Origin: M55B112 sp964539395
Lineage (GTDB): Bacteria; Bacteroidota; Bacteroidia; Bacteroidales; GCA-2748055
DNA length: 64,000 nucleotides
Direction of reading: 5' to 3'
NCBI GenBank assembly: GCA_964539395.1
Contig: CAZIIU010000015.1
Location: 8,430 to 72,429 of the forward strand
The position numbers and the translations under genes were made by a program. Under the pieces are notes generated by a model. That model did no database searches. It was not told the origin of the DNA and saw only the letters and a list, made by a program, of their open reading frames with translations. Position 1 is the first letter of the stretch. Each line of letters opens with the position of its first letter. Positions 9,046 to 18,263 of the stretch are shown here, piece by piece.

Positions 9046-9609
9046 ATGTACCGGTTATATAAAGCTTTACCCATAATTCTTGCTGTCGGGTTCTTTACAG
9101 CCTGTGAAAACGATATCGAAAAAATCAACTTACTCAATACCTCGGCAGAGTACCCTGATATCACCGGTGAGGATATAGAGGTTGTTTACAGCGACTCAGC
9201 ACGGGTGAAACTGCAACTGTTTGCCAAATCATTAAAACAGTTTAACAACGCAGAAAAACCCTACACCGAGTTTCCCGGCGGCTTGAAAGTGTATATTTAC
9301 GATGACAGTCTTGAGATCGAGTCGGTAATTCAGGCCAATTATGCAATCTATTTCATCGAAGAAAAGCTCTGGCATGCAACCGGAAACATTGTGGCGGAGA
9401 ACTTTAAATCGGGGGAACGACTCGATACGGAAGAGCTTTTCTGGGATGAAGAGAAGGAGGAAATATATTCCAACTCTTACACCCGAATCGTCAATGAAGA
9501 TGGAACATTTTATGGTCAGAACGGTTTTAAATCAAACCAGTCGCTAACAGATTACACACTAATCGGGTCAAGGGGCGTAGTTAATGTGAAAGAAGATGAA
9601 AATGAATAG
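9046..9609 (+). CDS. lptC: LptC-like lipoprotein for lipopolysaccharide export
   Basis: 187 residues. The N-terminus ends in a lipobox (FFTAC, Cys about residue 20), so the protein should be lipidated, unlike the single-span anchor of E. coli LptC. The rest has the pattern of the LptA/LptC beta-jellyroll (LKVYIYDDSLEIESVIQANY, then the WHATGNIVAEN and EELFWDEEKEEIYSN strands). The last motif, with a Trp before an acidic turn, recurs in Bacteroidota LptC. In the Lpt pathway LptC hands LPS from LptBFG to LptA. It overlaps the next small gene by 14 bases. Confidence 0.85.
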   Translation: MYRLYKALPIILAVGFFTACENDIEKINLLNTSAEYPDITGEDIEVVYSDSARVKLQLFAKSLKQFNNAEKPYTEFPGGLKVYIYDDSLEIESVIQANYAIYFIEEKLWHATGNIVAENFKSGERLDTEELFWDEEKEEIYSNSYTRIVNEDGTFYGQNGFKSNQSLTDYTLIGSRGVVNVKEDENE

Positions 9610-9784
9610 TGCCGGTACAATATTTGAGATCATTTGGTTTGTAATGGGCGGACTGATGCTTTTTATCGGGATCGATATCACGATCGACACTGGCATTGGT
9701 GACAGCTGGTACTACCTTCTGTTTGCCATGCTGGCATTTCTGATGTATTATCGCCGGAGAAGAATTCGTATCTCAAACAAATAA
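9596..9784 (+). CDS. Small two-helix membrane protein between lptC and the CorC-like gene
   Basis: 62 residues. Two hydrophobic stretches (about 9-24 and 37-50) flank a short acidic loop, and the C-terminus is very basic (YYRRRRIRISNK). Its start lies inside lptC (14-base overlap) and it ends two bases before the CorC-like gene, so the three are probably translated together. I do not recognise a named family. Its position suggests an accessory to Lpt or CorC-type membrane complexes, which is inference only. Confidence 0.75.
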   Translation: MKMNSAGTIFEIIWFVMGGLMLFIGIDITIDTGIGDSWYYLLFAMLAFLMYYRRRRIRISNK

Positions 9785-9786
9785 GT

Positions 9787-11049
9787 ATGCCCTATCTTCC
9801 TGTCATATTGATCGCACTACTCTTTTCTGCCTTTTTTACCGGTATGGAGATTGCCTTTCTCACCGCCAACAAACTTAGAATTGAGATCGATAAGAAGCAC
9901 AGGTTGTTCTCTTCAAGGATCATTTCCGTTTTCACCAGTCATCCGGCCACCTATACAGCTACAATGCTGGTCGGTAATACATTGGCACTTGTGATTTATG
10001 GAATTACATTCGAAGGTCTTGTAAGGGAATCTTTGCTTCAGTACATGCAAACCAGTTCCCCGGGACTTGTCATTCTGGTCCAGGTGATTCTCGCTACGAT
10101 TTTGGTACTCCTCACAGCTGAATTTCTGCCCAGGACACTATTCAGGATCAATCCAAACGGTGCGCTGCAGCTCTTTTCATTGCCAGCGTTTCTGTTCTAT
10201 ATTCTCCTCTACCCGTTATCACTATTGTCAATCGGCATCTCCAATTTCACCATGCGCTATATCCTGAAAGTTAAATCTGACGGCAAACTCGGCCAGGCAG
10301 TATTCGGCAAAGTCGACCTGGGCCATCTTGTTACCGAAAGTAACCATGTTCAGGGTCAGGATGAGCCGGAAACCAAGGACCTGAAAATTTTTAAAAATGC
10401 ACTTGAGCTTTCAAACCTGAAGGTGCGTGACTGCATGATTCCCAGGACGGAAATCATTGCAATGGACATTGAAAGTGATGTTCAACAGCTGGTGGATACT
10501 TTTTCCGAAACAGGACTTAGCAGGATACTCATTTATCGCCACAACCTCGATAACGTAATCGGGTATGTCAGCTCCAGGGATATGTTTCACAACCCGAAAC
10601 ACATTGGCAACTATTTAAAAACACTGCCAGTGGTCCCGGAAACCCTGCCGGTAAACAGAATACTGAAATCGTTTATCAAAAATGGTAAGGGCATTGCTGT
10701 CGTATTGGACGAATTTGGAGGAACATCCGGAATGATCACCACCGAGGATGTGATTGAGGAGATCTTCGGTGAGATTCACGATGAACATGATACTGCAGAG
10801 CTGGAAATGCAGCGGACCGGGGAGCACAGTTTCAGGTTGTCTGGAAGACATGAAATTAGTTACCTGAACGAAGCCTTTCAACTTGGAATTCCTGAATTGG
10901 AAGAGTATGACACCCTGGCGGGATTCATCATTTACCACCTGAAAAATATACCGGAACAAAACGAAACAATTCAAATAGATAACTTTATAATGAAGATTCT
11001 GCAGGTGAGTGCCAACCGGGTAGAGCTAGTAGAATTGAATGTGGAATAG
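9787..11049 (+). CDS. Hemolysin/CorC-family protein (CNNM domain, CBS pair, CorC_HlyC domain)
   Basis: 420 residues. Domain order: N-terminal DUF21/CNNM membrane domain with three to four helices (about 1-160), a CBS pair (about 200-320, with RDCMIPRTEI and VVLDEFGGTSGMIT), and a C-terminal CorC_HlyC transporter-associated domain (about 340-420, ending at VELVELNVE). CNNM/CorC proteins are implicated in Mg2+ or Co2+ transport and homeostasis; the hemolysin name is historical. Length fits the Bacteroidota gliding/CorC group. It is the last member of the closely spaced lptC run. Confidence 0.9.
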   Translation: MPYLPVILIALLFSAFFTGMEIAFLTANKLRIEIDKKHRLFSSRIISVFTSHPATYTATMLVGNTLALVIYGITFEGLVRESLLQYMQTSSPGLVILVQVILATILVLLTAEFLPRTLFRINPNGALQLFSLPAFLFYILLYPLSLLSIGISNFTMRYILKVKSDGKLGQAVFGKVDLGHLVTESNHVQGQDEPETKDLKIFKNALELSNLKVRDCMIPRTEIIAMDIESDVQQLVDTFSETGLSRILIYRHNLDNVIGYVSSRDMFHNPKHIGNYLKTLPVVPETLPVNRILKSFIKNGKGIAVVLDEFGGTSGMITTEDVIEEIFGEIHDEHDTAELEMQRTGEHSFRLSGRHEISYLNEAFQLGIPELEEYDTLAGFIIYHLKNIPEQNETIQIDNFIMKILQVSANRVELVELNVE

Positions 11050-11074
11050 TCAGTTTTTCCGGTACATATCCTTT

Positions 11075-11103
11075 TTTGTTTCAACCTAATATTACTATAT
11101 TCG
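11075..11103 (+). promoter_or_regulatory. Probable promoter of the PpiD-like gene
   Basis: TTTG at 11075-11078 and TATATTCG at 11096-11103 are 17 bp apart. This is a one-mismatch match to the Bacteroidota TTTG / TAnnTTTG promoter and leaves a leader of about 40 bases before the ATG at 11148. Confidence 0.5.
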
Positions 11104-11147
11104 TACGCTAAATTTTTGACAATTACAGAAACTGAAATTTAAATTGA

Positions 11148-13286
11148 ATGGCAACGCTTGAAACGATCAGAAAAAGGGCAGGAATACTGGTAATGGGTGC
11201 AATCGGACTTGCAATGTTGGGGTTTATCCTTGGAGATTTTAACATTCAGCCGAACAGGACAGTCGCCGAGATCAACGGGAAAACATACAGCATTGAAGAT
11301 TACCAGCAAGAGCAAAAGGTTTTGCTGGATTTTTATAAAATGAATTATGGCCAGAATCTTGATCCTGAGATCGAACGCCAGGTAGAGCATGAAGCCTGGC
11401 GAAGAATGGTTCGTAACTCTGTGATGGACAGGTCGTATGATAAAATCGGTCTTGCGGTTAGTGACGATGAACTTAAAGCGATGGTTGCTGGTGACCCCTC
11501 AAGCGGAATTGGATCCGGTAGCTATGTTGCATTCAGCGAGCCTCACCCCATTATCCGTCAAATGTTCACCAATCCTGAGACAGGCGAGTTTAACCGTGCC
11601 TTCATGATGACTTATTTTAATTCACTCGACCGTGAAGAGTATGCCCAGGAACGACAAAGATGGCTCTTCATCGAGAATGAGATTGTTGAGGAACGGCTGA
11701 ACCAGAAGTACCTGGCTTTGGTAGTAAAAGGTCTCAGGCCTTCCTCACTTGAGGTCCTGGATTATCACATGGAGACAGATAAAAAAGTTGACTTCAGCTT
11801 TGTAGCGCAGGGGTTTTCATCCATTCCGGATGAGGAGGTGCAGGTATCCGAAGCCGATATTAAAGCCTATTACCAGGAGAATATTGAGAACTACATGACT
11901 GAAGAGTCAAGGTCGATCCAGTATGTGTCGTTTGAGGTTGTTCCAAGCGAAGAGGATGATGCCAACGCCATGCTATGGACGCAGCACACGAAGGAGGAGT
12001 TCTCCAGGACTGAACAGGAAAATATCGTCTCTTATGTCAACGGAATCTCTGACGAACCCTTCGATCCTCAGTTTTACACTCCTTCAGAGCTGAACCCCAT
12101 AATAAGGGATTCACTACTGAGCCTCCCGACCGGAAAAGTATACGGACCCTACTTTGAGGATAATGCCTATAAGCTTTCCCTGGTAAAAGATATACAGTTA
12201 CGACCCGACTCAGTAAGAGCAAGGCATATTCTGATAGGATATTCCATCGTTGGTAGCATGCAACGTGCGGTTGAACTGGCTGACAGCCTGAAAGCAGTTA
12301 TTGAAAACGGCGGAAACTTCAGTGCAATAGCACGTGAATACTCTGCCGACGAGAGCAACCGGAACATCGGTGGCGACCTGGGATGGTTCACTGAAGGTGT
12401 GATGGAGACACCTTTCAACAATGCTGCATTTGAAAACAATAAAGGTGACATTGTGAAGGCAACAACCCGGTTTGGCGTTCATATCCTGATGATCGAGGAC
12501 CAGAGCCGCCCGGTAAAGAAATACCAGATTGCCACCATCGTTCACAGTGTTTACCCCAGTAACGAAACCGACCAGGATTATTACAACAGGGCGGTAAAAT
12601 TCAGAGGCAAGGCCACCAATATTGACCGCTTCGAAGAGCAGGCCAGTGAATATGGTATGAATCCCAGGATCGTGCCGGATATCACCAAGGATCAACGAAC
12701 GATACCGGGACTTGAAAATCCGGTAAATATTATCGGATGGGCCTTTTCCGCGGAAAAGGGTGATGTCAGCACCATTTTTGAAGCAGGAAACCAATATATC
12801 GTCGCTGCTCTTACGGAGGTTAAAGATGACGGTTATGCAACTCCTGAATCGGTTAGGGAAGAGATTGAAATTGCTGTAAGAAAACAAAAGAAAGGAGAAA
12901 AAATTGCTGCCTCTATGAATGAGGGGCTCAAGGAAACATCTGATATAGTATCATTTGCTGCAAGTCAGAACCTCGAACTGAAAGAAGCTACACAGGTAGA
13001 ATTTTCCAATACCTATGTACCGGGAATCGGACTTGAACCATTTATCATTGGAGCAGCGCTAAACCTGCCACCTGAAACCCTTTCCGGACCCTACATCGGA
13101 GAGAATGCTGTGTTTGTGATCAGCGTTACAAATATCGATGCAGGAGATCCGGAAGCAAGCCTTGAGCGCGCGAAAAACAGGCTAAACATTACTATCCGGT
13201 CATGGGCCAGCCAGGCGATTAACGAAGCGATGATAGATAAGGCGGATATTACAGACAACAGGCTCAGGATATTCTACAGCAGGTAA
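11148..13286 (+). CDS. PpiD/SurA-like periplasmic peptidyl-prolyl isomerase
   Basis: 712 residues. A single N-terminal membrane anchor (about 12-30) is followed by a SurA_N-like chaperone segment, a parvulin rotamase domain (about 345-450; RARHILIGYSI, GGDLGWFTEGVM and FGVHILMI are the parvulin signatures) and a long C-terminal region that may contain a second, degenerate PPIase-like domain. This matches the large membrane-anchored PpiD of Bacteroidota, which helps fold exported proteins. The gene converges on ftsZ, with only six bases between the two stop codons. Confidence 0.9.
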   Translation: MATLETIRKRAGILVMGAIGLAMLGFILGDFNIQPNRTVAEINGKTYSIEDYQQEQKVLLDFYKMNYGQNLDPEIERQVEHEAWRRMVRNSVMDRSYDKIGLAVSDDELKAMVAGDPSSGIGSGSYVAFSEPHPIIRQMFTNPETGEFNRAFMMTYFNSLDREEYAQERQRWLFIENEIVEERLNQKYLALVVKGLRPSSLEVLDYHMETDKKVDFSFVAQGFSSIPDEEVQVSEADIKAYYQENIENYMTEESRSIQYVSFEVVPSEEDDANAMLWTQHTKEEFSRTEQENIVSYVNGISDEPFDPQFYTPSELNPIIRDSLLSLPTGKVYGPYFEDNAYKLSLVKDIQLRPDSVRARHILIGYSIVGSMQRAVELADSLKAVIENGGNFSAIAREYSADESNRNIGGDLGWFTEGVMETPFNNAAFENNKGDIVKATTRFGVHILMIEDQSRPVKKYQIATIVHSVYPSNETDQDYYNRAVKFRGKATNIDRFEEQASEYGMNPRIVPDITKDQRTIPGLENPVNIIGWAFSAEKGDVSTIFEAGNQYIVAALTEVKDDGYATPESVREEIEIAVRKQKKGEKIAASMNEGLKETSDIVSFAASQNLELKEATQVEFSNTYVPGIGLEPFIIGAALNLPPETLSGPYIGENAVFVISVTNIDAGDPEASLERAKNRLNITIRSWASQAINEAMIDKADITDNRLRIFYSR

Positions 13287-13292
13287 GGGTAC

Positions 13293-14723
13293 TCAATCCA
13301 CATTATCATGCAGGTATGAGTTGTCCTGCCGGAGTTTTGGCGACCTGTTCTCATCTTCCGATAACCGGTACCTTGATACCTCTTCACTTTCGGAATGATT
13401 CTGCGGGTCCATTTTTAACTTTTTCCTGATATAGGCAGGAACATTCTCAAGCTCATCGATTTCATCATCCTTTGAATGAGAAGTATACCCTCCCTCTTTC
13501 AACCGTTCATGTGTCTCTTTCAGACTGCGCACACGCTCGGCCATTTTGCGCTCCTTATCCCCAGGCTCCTTTGTATCCGACAACTGATCATACAGAACAT
13601 ACTCTTCAGCTTTTCCATCATCGCCGGAATCGTCGAAATTAAACTTCTGCTGCATCGGTCTGATTTGGGTCCCTTCTGTTTTCGATCGCTCCCTGCTGTC
13701 ACGTAGCGGCACATAATCAAGATGCTTCTTATCGGTATATACATCCAGGATATTATTCATCTGGAACCCTGTAGCGATGACCGTTACACCTATTCTTTCC
13801 TCCAGGTTTGGATCATGTCCCATTCCCCAGATCAGCGTGGTCTTCTTGGAGGCAGAGGCGATCACATAATCGGTGATCTCAGATATCTCATCCATCGTGA
13901 TCTCCTTTACACCCGATGTGATGTTCAGCAGGATACTTCGTGCTCCTGTAATCTCATTATTATTCAGTAACGGAGAATTCAGCGCTGCCTCAATCGCTTT
14001 CACTGCCCTGTTCTCCCCCTCGGCATATGCAGATCCCATCACAGCACCACCGCTATTACTCATCACTGTCTCTACATCAGCAAAATCTACATTGACATAC
14101 CCGGGAACAGTAATAATCTCAGCAATACCCTTTGCTGCCGTAGCCAGAACATCATCAGCACGGGAAAATGCCTCACTAAGTGTCAGGTTTCCATAAACTT
14201 CCCGAAGTCGCTCATTCTTGATCACCAGTAAAGAATCAACATGATCTTTTAATTCGTTGATTCCCTTGATGGCATGATTGATCCTTTCGGGTCCTTCAAA
14301 ACCAAAGGGTATTGTAACGATGGCTACCGTAAGGATGCCCATCTCCCTGGCCGTCTTTGCTATCACCGGGGCAGCTCCCGTACCGGTACCACCACCCATT
14401 CCGGCAGTTATAAACGCCATACTTGTATTTGCAACCAGGATATCCTTGATAGCATCCAGACTCTCCAGTGCGGCCTGTCGCCCAATATCCGGCTTACTAC
14501 CAGCTCCCCTTCCAAGGGTGAGGGACTCTCCCAATTGCAGTTTTACTGCAACCGGACTGTTCGTCAGGGCCTGGGCATCGGTATTGCACACAACAAAGTT
14601 TACATCCTTTATACCCTTGTGAAACATGTGATTAACAGCATTTCCGCCACCTCCTCCCACACCGATCACCTTGATGACAGAAGATCTTTCAGGTGCGAGA
14701 TCAAAATTCAAAATATCATTCAT
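13293..14723 (-). CDS. ftsZ: Cell division GTPase FtsZ
   Basis: 476 residues; tubulin homologue forming the division ring. The GTP-binding signature GGGTGTG is at 110-116, and the N-terminal GVGGGGGNAVNHM loop and the T7-region residues are intact. After the globular domain (to about 320) comes a long charged linker. The conserved peptide NVPAYIRKKL (about 428-437) is the Bacteroidota form of the FtsZ C-terminal binding peptide, followed by a further 40-residue tail. It is the last gene of the dcw cluster, 53 bases after ftsA, and no hairpin terminator is visible before it meets the convergent PpiD-like gene. Confidence 0.98.
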   Translation of the reverse strand: MNDILNFDLAPERSSVIKVIGVGGGGGNAVNHMFHKGIKDVNFVVCNTDAQALTNSPVAVKLQLGESLTLGRGAGSKPDIGRQAALESLDAIKDILVANTSMAFITAGMGGGTGTGAAPVIAKTAREMGILTVAIVTIPFGFEGPERINHAIKGINELKDHVDSLLVIKNERLREVYGNLTLSEAFSRADDVLATAAKGIAEIITVPGYVNVDFADVETVMSNSGGAVMGSAYAEGENRAVKAIEAALNSPLLNNNEITGARSILLNITSGVKEITMDEISEITDYVIASASKKTTLIWGMGHDPNLEERIGVTVIATGFQMNNILDVYTDKKHLDYVPLRDSRERSKTEGTQIRPMQQKFNFDDSGDDGKAEEYVLYDQLSDTKEPGDKERKMAERVRSLKETHERLKEGGYTSHSKDDEIDELENVPAYIRKKLKMDPQNHSESEEVSRYRLSEDENRSPKLRQDNSYLHDNVD

Positions 14724-14776
14724 AACTGATTGTTTTAGTATTCAACACGACCCTCTGTAATACACATACTATATTC

Positions 14777-16108
14777 TTACATTTTAACATCACTCTCATC
14801 GAATATATCACTCAGTGTATTTTTTAGTCCCTCCAGCAACTTTCCCCCCCTGAAACGGTCCTTCATTCTTCTCCTGCCAAGCTCCTCGGGTTGAACCTGC
14901 TCAACCGGTTCTTCGCCAAGGTTACTTACAAGCAACGATTCTTTGTTCTCTTCATATATCTCAAGTCCCTTTAGCAGTAGGCCTATCGATGTACTGTACA
15001 TCGGCTGGTTAATCTCTTCAGGCGTTCCGGCAGCAAGGCTTTCGTTTGGATAACCGATCCTGACGTCCAGTCCGGTTTTGAACTTAACAAGCTGGTTCAG
15101 GTTTTTAAGCATCGCCCCTCCTCCAGTCAGGACAATCCCTGCGCTCAGCTTATCCATGTAGCCCGAATTCTCGATCTCATAAACCACCGCATCAATGATC
15201 TCCTCCATACGCGATTGGATGATGTAGGCCAGACTCTTAAAACTGATCTCTTTCGGATCGCGGCCCGATATGCCAGGAATGGTTACCACTTTATCGTCCT
15301 GTGCAAGATCGCCCAATGCGCTGCCAAACTGCACCTTCAGTGATTCAGCCTGGCGCTGCAGTATAGCACATCCTTCTTTAATATCACGTGTTACCACATT
15401 ACCGCCAAAAGGGATCACTGCGGTATGTCTGATCACATCATCATAGTAAACAGCTACGTCGGTGGTTCCACCTCCAATATCGACCAGAGCCACACCTGCC
15501 TCTTTCTCATCGTCCGTTAATACCGCAGCACTTGAAGCAAGTGGCTCCAGAACCAGCTGCTTAACCTGCAGTCCCACCCTGTGGATGCACTTCTCGATGT
15601 TCCTGGCAGATGATATCTGTCCGATCACAATATGAAAGTTGGCCTCAAGCCGTTTCCCCGACATTCCCACAGGGTTTTTAACTCCTGTCTCATTATCCAC
15701 AATATAGTTCTGGGGTAGCACATGAATGATCTCCTCTCCTACATCTACCGGTATCTTGTACATATCCTGAATCAAGGCGTGAAGATCCTCACGTGTGATC
15801 TCATCTTCGTAGGAATCGCGGTTTACATAGCCGCGATTCCTCACAGATTTAATATGCTGACCCGCAATTCCGACGAATACCTCCGAGAACTGTAAACCGG
15901 ATTGTTCCCTGACCTGAGAGATGGTACTTTGAATAGCGTTCACCGTCTCTTCGATATTCAGAACTACTCCTCTTTTTACACCTTTGGATGCAGACCTGCT
16001 GATTCCAAGTACTTCGAGCCTGTTATGCTCATTCAACCGGCCTATCAAACTTACTATTTTCGTAGTACCGATGTCAATTGCTGCTACAATGCGATTTTCC
16101 TGCGCCAT
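14777..16108 (-). CDS. ftsA: Cell division protein FtsA
   Basis: 443 residues; actin-like ATPase that tethers FtsZ to the membrane. ATP-binding motifs of the ASKHA fold are clear: DIGTTKIVSLIGR near the start, VDIGGGTTDVAVY in the middle, and GIVLTGGGAML near residue 340. The region after about 390 is basic and helical (RRRMKDRFRGGKLLEGLKN) and ends in an amphipathic segment suited to membrane anchoring. It begins five bases after ftsQ. Confidence 0.97.
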   Translation of the reverse strand: MAQENRIVAAIDIGTTKIVSLIGRLNEHNRLEVLGISRSASKGVKRGVVLNIEETVNAIQSTISQVREQSGLQFSEVFVGIAGQHIKSVRNRGYVNRDSYEDEITREDLHALIQDMYKIPVDVGEEIIHVLPQNYIVDNETGVKNPVGMSGKRLEANFHIVIGQISSARNIEKCIHRVGLQVKQLVLEPLASSAAVLTDDEKEAGVALVDIGGGTTDVAVYYDDVIRHTAVIPFGGNVVTRDIKEGCAILQRQAESLKVQFGSALGDLAQDDKVVTIPGISGRDPKEISFKSLAYIIQSRMEEIIDAVVYEIENSGYMDKLSAGIVLTGGGAMLKNLNQLVKFKTGLDVRIGYPNESLAAGTPEEINQPMYSTSIGLLLKGLEIYEENKESLLVSNLGEEPVEQVQPEELGRRRMKDRFRGGKLLEGLKNTLSDIFDESDVKM

Positions 16109-16113
16109 AATAT

Positions 16114-16896
16114 TTAACGTTTAGTACAAATTATCTGATTAGAATATTTTAGATTGATCTTATCATACCTGTTCCATCCATACTTTTTCAAGCCCTGCTC
16201 GTAAAGAAGTCCCAGGTTATTTATCTTTATTTCATAATCCTCCAGCGATCCGAATTGTATCTGGTGCGCCCCGACGCGGGGAATCAACTCGTATTCACCA
16301 TTCGCAGCCCTGTATAGCTGCACGATCTGCCTGCTCCAGAAGGGATGCTCCGAAACCAGTTTTGCAAAACCGACAAGGTTTCGAACCTCTTCACTGGTAA
16401 TGGTATCTGCCATCCTGTTGCCATCTGCATCTGTTGTTTCCGGAATGGGGACATAGCCTGTGAGCAAAAGTACCATAGGTGAATAACCCTCGGAGAGCGG
16501 CAGAATTTTATTTTCGTGATCAATGTAAAATCCCCTTTTTCCATTTGGCAGCACCCTGATCAACGGCTGGCGCTGCTCAATATCAACAAGAAGTTTCCCT
16601 TCCACATTGATATACACTTCAGCGTTCCTCACATAGGGATCTTTCTCAATTATAAATTCCAGGTCGTGTGTCTGAATACCCTGCACAGGATATCCCTGGG
16701 TATTGATATCCGACCCGTCGATGATTTTTCTTACCGCTGATTCAGTGACAAAGCGCACTTCAGCCGTGTCAGAAACAGCTACAATAATCTCCCCGCAAAG
16801 AATCTCTGAATTGCTCCTGGAGACAAAGCCCATGATCACTGCAAACCAGAAAACCAGGGCAACCCAGAAAACAATATGTATAATCTTTCTGATCAT
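16114..16896 (-). CDS. ftsQ: Cell division protein FtsQ/DivIB
   Basis: 260 residues from the ATG at 16896. That start overlaps the murC stop by one base (TGATG), the usual coupled junction. An upstream ATG at 16911 would add five residues and overlap murC by 16. One N-terminal membrane helix (MIRKIIHIVFWVALVFWFAV) is followed by a POTRA-like region (IQTHDLEFIIEKDPYVRNAE) and an FtsQ domain. In the divisome FtsQ binds FtsL and FtsB-like partners and regulates septal peptidoglycan synthesis. Sequence conservation is low, so the call rests on topology, POTRA motif and cluster position. Confidence 0.9.
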   Translation of the reverse strand: MIRKIIHIVFWVALVFWFAVIMGFVSRSNSEILCGEIIVAVSDTAEVRFVTESAVRKIIDGSDINTQGYPVQGIQTHDLEFIIEKDPYVRNAEVYINVEGKLLVDIEQRQPLIRVLPNGKRGFYIDHENKILPLSEGYSPMVLLLTGYVPIPETTDADGNRMADTITSEEVRNLVGFAKLVSEHPFWSRQIVQLYRAANGEYELIPRVGAHQIQFGSLEDYEIKINNLGLLYEQGLKKYGWNRYDKINLKYSNQIICTKR

Positions 16897-18263
16897 CACC
16901 GTTCCATCCATGTTTTTAGTGGTTCAACCATTGTGTCTATATTGCCTGCTCCCATAGTTAGCAACACCTCCGGATTCCTTTCCTTCAGCACCTTTAAAAG
17001 CTGCGAATCTTCAATCAGGACCTTCTCATCCAGGGTCACCTCCCTGAAAATCAGGTCGGAGGTCACCCCAGGAACCGACTCCTCCCGGGCAGGATAGATG
17101 TGTAAAAGTATCAGCTCGTCAAGAAGTGACAGGCTTTTTCCAAAACCGTTGGCAAAATCCCTTGTCCGCGAGAAGAGATGTGGCTGAAAAATCCCAGTGA
17201 TCCGCCTGCCCGGGTATATCTCCCTTACCGACCTGATAAAAGCTTTTATCTCCTCAGGGTGGTGAGCATAGTCGTCGATATAAACCCTGTCATCCCGCAT
17301 TACTTTCACATCAAAACGGCGCCTCACCCCGGTGAACTCCCTGAGGGCCAATGATATCTGCTCCGGAAGCATACCCGACTGTTCGGCGACTGCAATGGCT
17401 GCAAGTGCATTCTCCACATTCAGCAATCCGGGTACCCCAAGTGATACTTCAATCATATTCTTTGGGGTTTTTACTGTAAACTGGTGCAGACCTTTTATAA
17501 GATCCAGCTTCACAATGTGGTAATCGGCACCCGGATCGTCCAATGCATAGGTAAACAGGTCGAGGTGATCAGGTATGCTGATCATGATCCCCGACTTCAG
17601 AATCAGTTTACCTTTTTCGCGTATCTGGTTTACAAACTGAACGAACCCGGCCTCGAGATTCTCTTTCGAACCATAAATATCAAGGTGATCTGGATCGATT
17701 GATGTGATTACTGCGATATCCGGGAAAAGTGCGTGGAAGGACCTGTCGTACTCATCGGCCTCTGCGATTATTGTTTCGGCAGTCGGGTGTACCACCAGAT
17801 TGCTATCAAAATTCTTCGAAATACCTCCCAGGAATGCATTACATCCCTTCTTCGACTTCGACATAATAAATGCCAGCATGGTCGAAACGGAGGTTTTGCC
17901 ATGTGTACCTGCCACTGCGATACCGCGCCCAGCATTGAATACCTCACCCAGGGCAACAGACCGCTTAATTACCCTGAAGCCCCGGCTCCGGAAAAATTGC
18001 AGTTCACTACAATACTCGGGAACAGCCGGCGTATAGATTACCAGTGTATCCTCAGGTTCCCTGAAAGATGAGGGAATATTTGACGGTTTGTCAATAAAAT
18101 GAACATCAACCCCTTCCCTGGCCAACTGATCAGTCAGCGCAGTGGAAGTCCGGTCGTATCCGGCCACATTTTTTCCACGCTTCAGGAAAAACCTCGCCAG
18201 GGCGCTCATACCGATGCCTCCGATACCCACAAAATAGACGCTATCAAGGTTTTTCCAGATCAT
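16896..18263 (-). CDS. murC: UDP-N-acetylmuramate--L-alanine ligase (MurC)
   Basis: 455 residues. Adds L-alanine to UDP-MurNAc in the cytoplasm. The N-terminal Rossmann glycine motif (FVGIGGIGMSALA), the Mur ligase ATP loop AGTHGKTSVSTM (about 114-125), the EADEYDRSF acidic motif and the DDYAHHPEE motif characteristic of MurC are present. It overlaps murG by four bases (ATGA) upstream and ftsQ downstream, so it is translated in a tightly coupled chain. Confidence 0.97.
   Translation of the reverse strand: MIWKNLDSVYFVGIGGIGMSALARFFLKRGKNVAGYDRTSTALTDQLAREGVDVHFIDKPSNIPSSFREPEDTLVIYTPAVPEYCSELQFFRSRGFRVIKRSVALGEVFNAGRGIAVAGTHGKTSVSTMLAFIMSKSKKGCNAFLGGISKNFDSNLVVHPTAETIIAEADEYDRSFHALFPDIAVITSIDPDHLDIYGSKENLEAGFVQFVNQIREKGKLILKSGIMISIPDHLDLFTYALDDPGADYHIVKLDLIKGLHQFTVKTPKNMIEVSLGVPGLLNVENALAAIAVAEQSGMLPEQISLALREFTGVRRRFDVKVMRDDRVYIDDYAHHPEEIKAFIRSVREIYPGRRITGIFQPHLFSRTRDFANGFGKSLSLLDELILLHIYPAREESVPGVTSDLIFREVTLDEKVLIEDSQLLKVLKERNPEVLLTMGAGNIDTMVEPLKTWMER

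Noticed and set aside
12210..12887. 225-codon minus-strand frame inside the PpiD-like gene
   Set aside because: It is a shadow of the parvulin region; no motif and no promoter-like sequence.
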